A stretch of 6,897 bases of DNA. It comes from Candidatus Hydrogenedentota bacterium. Lineage in GTDB: Bacteria; Hydrogenedentota; Hydrogenedentia; Hydrogenedentales; CAITNO01. Numbering within the stretch: position 1 is the first letter of the stretch; the number at the start of each line of letters is the position of its first letter. The notes under the pieces were generated by a model, which did no database searches, was not told the origin of the DNA, and worked only from the letters and a program-made list of their open reading frames with translations. Location of the stretch: assembly GCA_023145975.1 (NCBI GenBank), contig JAGLCZ010000262.1, positions 1 through 6,897 of the forward strand, read 5' to 3'. A program made the position numbers and the translations under genes. Positions 4,888 through 6,897 of the stretch are shown here, in pieces.

Positions 4888-6885
4888 GCGATCTTGTTCT
4901 TTCTTTGAAGTGAACACCTCCTGCAACGCAAAGAATGCCGGTTTGGGATTGCAGAGAAAATCAATGACCGAGTTGTTCGCTGGACAGGGGAAGCAGTCAT
5001 GCCCCATCCAGATAATGAATCCACCGCATTTTGGAAAACGTTCTTTACATATTTTTGCGGCAAAACCATAGGCTTCGGCTTGTTGTTTTTGTGTCTCCTT
5101 CACATAAGCTGCTATTCCGACTTTAGGGTCGCTTATCCCTTCCATCTCTTTTCGACAAAGATCCCATTGTGTCCACCAGGCAGAGGTGTGTATCCAGTAG
5201 CGTCCCTCCACAGGCCATACAAGATCAGCGTCTGCATATTTTTCAATACAATCCTGAGACGCGGCGCCGGGCATACCGGCTTCCGAGCGGAAGAGCGAAT
5301 CATCGTTCGCCCAATGAGTCCGCCATTTTTTAAGACGTTCATCGAAGGTATCCCCTTCAAATCCACCCAACCCCCAGGGACCATGAACATCATGATGAAG
5401 TCCCTTGCCGTAGTATTTGGAGTCTGCGCAGAAGCGGGGACCTGTCGGTGATGTTGCAATAAAACGGCGGCTAGGGTCGCATTCGGCAAGGGTGTTACGC
5501 ATTGCTGTTATGCAGGGATGATTTTCGCTAATAGGAATGACACCGGCCTTTTCCTTTACACCATCCCAGGTTAATTCATTACCGCCGCTCCAAAGTAATA
5601 GGGATACATGGTGTGCCCGGCGCTGCACATAGCTGCAGGTAATATGTGTCAGCATCGCAATTGCTTCGGGATCATCGGGCGGGTAGTTTTCTATGCCGGA
5701 AGAGGACAGCGGTAATTCCTGCCAGACCAGTATCCCTGCACGATCGCACAGATCATAAAAGTCTTCTTTCTCAAGTATGGCACCGCCCCACACGCGCAGT
5801 ATGTTGGTTCCCATATCCCGATAAAGAGAGAGCAGGCGTTCATAGGCATCCCGTGTTGTGTCATGATAGACCGCTTTTGGCGGTACCCAATTCGCCCCTT
5901 GCAAAAAGATGGGAACGCCATTGATAACACATATCCAGGGTTCGGCATCAGCGGGAGCATCTTCACAAGGCTGCCATTCGGTGCGGCGAAATCCGAGGGT
6001 ACGTATTTTGCTCCACAGTATATTACCCGCTGCATCCAGTGCCTGGAGATGTACGGAGTACAGTCGTTGCGCTCCTGCGCCGTTTGGCCACCAGGGTTCC
6101 ACCTCGCACGGGTCTGTTTTCAGTGAGACGGTTTCGCTTGCTGCTGTCTGGGTTGTCGAAGCGAGAATCTTTTCTTTATCCCGCAGTTCCAGTTGAAATG
6201 TTTTTATTTTTGGGGAAGCATTAGAATGCAATTTGGCTGAAACTTCTCCAGTGGCATTGTCCGAAGCGAGGGTGCCGTGAAGGCTGAGGATCGTACAGTC
6301 AACATCGCTATCGGTGAGGAGGGTGAGGGGTTCCCACGGTCCTACCGGTACGATACGTGGACACCAGTCCCAACTGTAATTATAGCGGGGTTTGAAATAG
6401 CGGGACTGTGATGTATATCCCATTTGCCCTTGTTCACGGGGCGGTTCTTCAAAGATGATACTGAGCAGATGTTCCTTACCATCATTGAGTTGTTCACTGA
6501 GATCGAAGCGGTGGGGGATGAGCGCGCCTTCAAACCGGTGAATTTCGACACAATCCACCAGTATCCACCCGGAGTAATCCAATCCGGGTGCGTCAAGAGT
6601 AATGGAGAAATTTTCAGAAAACATTTGCGCAGGGAGGGTTGCTGAATAATCCCAGTGGCGGTTTTCGATCCATTCACATGATAAAGAATTTAGACCGACA
6701 TTCCAGTCTTGGATAAGTCCTGCTTCAAATAAAAGTTGTTGTACCGATGCTGGAATATGTGCAGGTATAGGTCCCGTATCTGCGGTTATGGTCTCCTGGT
6801 TCTCAGGTTTCTTTTCCACTCGCCAGGAAAAAGGACGCCAGCCCAGCAGGGTCCACTTCAATTGTGAAAGGTTGAATTGTGCCAT
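4885..6885 (-). CDS. Glycoside hydrolase family 2 beta-mannosidase, C-terminally short
   Basis: A 666-residue retaining glycosidase expected to cleave terminal beta-mannose from short mannosides or N-glycan cores. No signal peptide, so probably cytoplasmic. The order is N-terminal sugar-binding beta-sandwich (about 1-190, with CEWIENRHWDY and WDWCPR), Ig-like domain (about 190-300, ending near WWPNGAGAQRLY) and catalytic barrel (about 305-655). Diagnostic motifs are NGVPIFLQGANWVPP (322-336), NILRVWGGAI (361-370), acid/base E437 in LWSGGNE and nucleophile E535 in FRSEAGM. The mannosidase WDWGP motif has C175 in place of glycine. It ends just after the barrel (NPKPAFFALQEVF), so the extra C-terminal beta-domains of typical 800-900-residue members are absent. 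The frame is intact, suggesting a natural short form. Only a weak GGAA lies upstream of ATG; the promoter is outside the window. Confidence 0.93.
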   Translation of the reverse strand: MAQFNLSQLKWTLLGWRPFSWRVEKKPENQETITADTGPIPAHIPASVQQLLFEAGLIQDWNVGLNSLSCEWIENRHWDYSATLPAQMFSENFSITLDAPGLDYSGWILVDCVEIHRFEGALIPHRFDLSEQLNDGKEHLLSIIFEEPPREQGQMGYTSQSRYFKPRYNYSWDWCPRIVPVGPWEPLTLLTDSDVDCTILSLHGTLASDNATGEVSAKLHSNASPKIKTFQLELRDKEKILASTTQTAASETVSLKTDPCEVEPWWPNGAGAQRLYSVHLQALDAAGNILWSKIRTLGFRRTEWQPCEDAPADAEPWICVINGVPIFLQGANWVPPKAVYHDTTRDAYERLLSLYRDMGTNILRVWGGAILEKEDFYDLCDRAGILVWQELPLSSSGIENYPPDDPEAIAMLTHITCSYVQRRAHHVSLLLWSGGNELTWDGVKEKAGVIPISENHPCITAMRNTLAECDPSRRFIATSPTGPRFCADSKYYGKGLHHDVHGPWGLGGFEGDTFDERLKKWRTHWANDDSLFRSEAGMPGAASQDCIEKYADADLVWPVEGRYWIHTSAWWTQWDLCRKEMEGISDPKVGIAAYVKETQKQQAEAYGFAAKICKERFPKCGGFIIWMGHDCFPCPANNSVIDFLCNPKPAFFALQEVFTSKKEQDR

Positions 6886-6897
6886 AATAGAGATTCC

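Noticed and set aside
4999..5451. 150-codon plus-strand frame inside the mannosidase gene
   Set aside because: Antisense shadow; the minus-strand frame here carries the conserved nucleophile region of GH2 and is clearly the real gene.

Overview
The window reads as bacterial chromosomal DNA. It has compact genes with Shine-Dalgarno sites, ATGA start/stop overlap and sigma70-like promoter boxes. No rRNA, tRNA, transposase, phage gene or CRISPR array was seen. The gene set is a REC protein with a GGDEF-like output domain, a COG1453-type aldo/keto reductase with a C-terminal Fe-S module, a GH2 beta-mannosidase and a J-domain-like protein lacking HPD. It would fit a carbohydrate-degrading, possibly anaerobic bacterium of the PVC/Hydrogenedentes kind. 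That placement is an impression, not a demonstrated assignment.

Layout. Positions 1-838 hold no convincing protein gene. The first 490 bases are AT-rich. They are followed by two near-identical elements (492-574 and 662-736). Each has a 17-nt conserved block, a perfect GC-rich stem of 11-12 bp, a pyrimidine-rich loop and a T-run. They are intrinsic terminators in form, and each has promoter-like boxes just upstream, so they may be two related small RNA genes. An 8+8 bp palindrome lies between them. Positions 839-2493 carry a two-gene operon of unknown function (J-like protein, then TPR-like helical protein) with its own promoter. Positions 2494-2714 are a T/G-rich leader containing a doubtful cysteine-rich short reading frame. 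Positions 2715-3650 encode a response regulator whose GGDEF-like domain has lost its signature residues. Positions 3749-4876 encode the aldo/keto reductase. Convergent to it, at 4885-6885 on the minus strand, is a C-terminally short beta-mannosidase, with only 8 bp between the two stop codons.

Functional picture. The mannosidase would release mannose from short beta-mannosides inside the cell. The reductase could act on a sugar-derived or other carbonyl compound, but the convergent arrangement gives no evidence of shared control. The REC protein probably signals through protein contacts rather than by making c-di-GMP. The J-like/TPR pair is probably one functional unit, because the genes overlap. 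The most unusual feature is the pair of hairpin elements: the loop of the first contains a 10-nt stretch identical to the anti-Shine-Dalgarno tail of 16S rRNA as found in Bacillus-type sequences.
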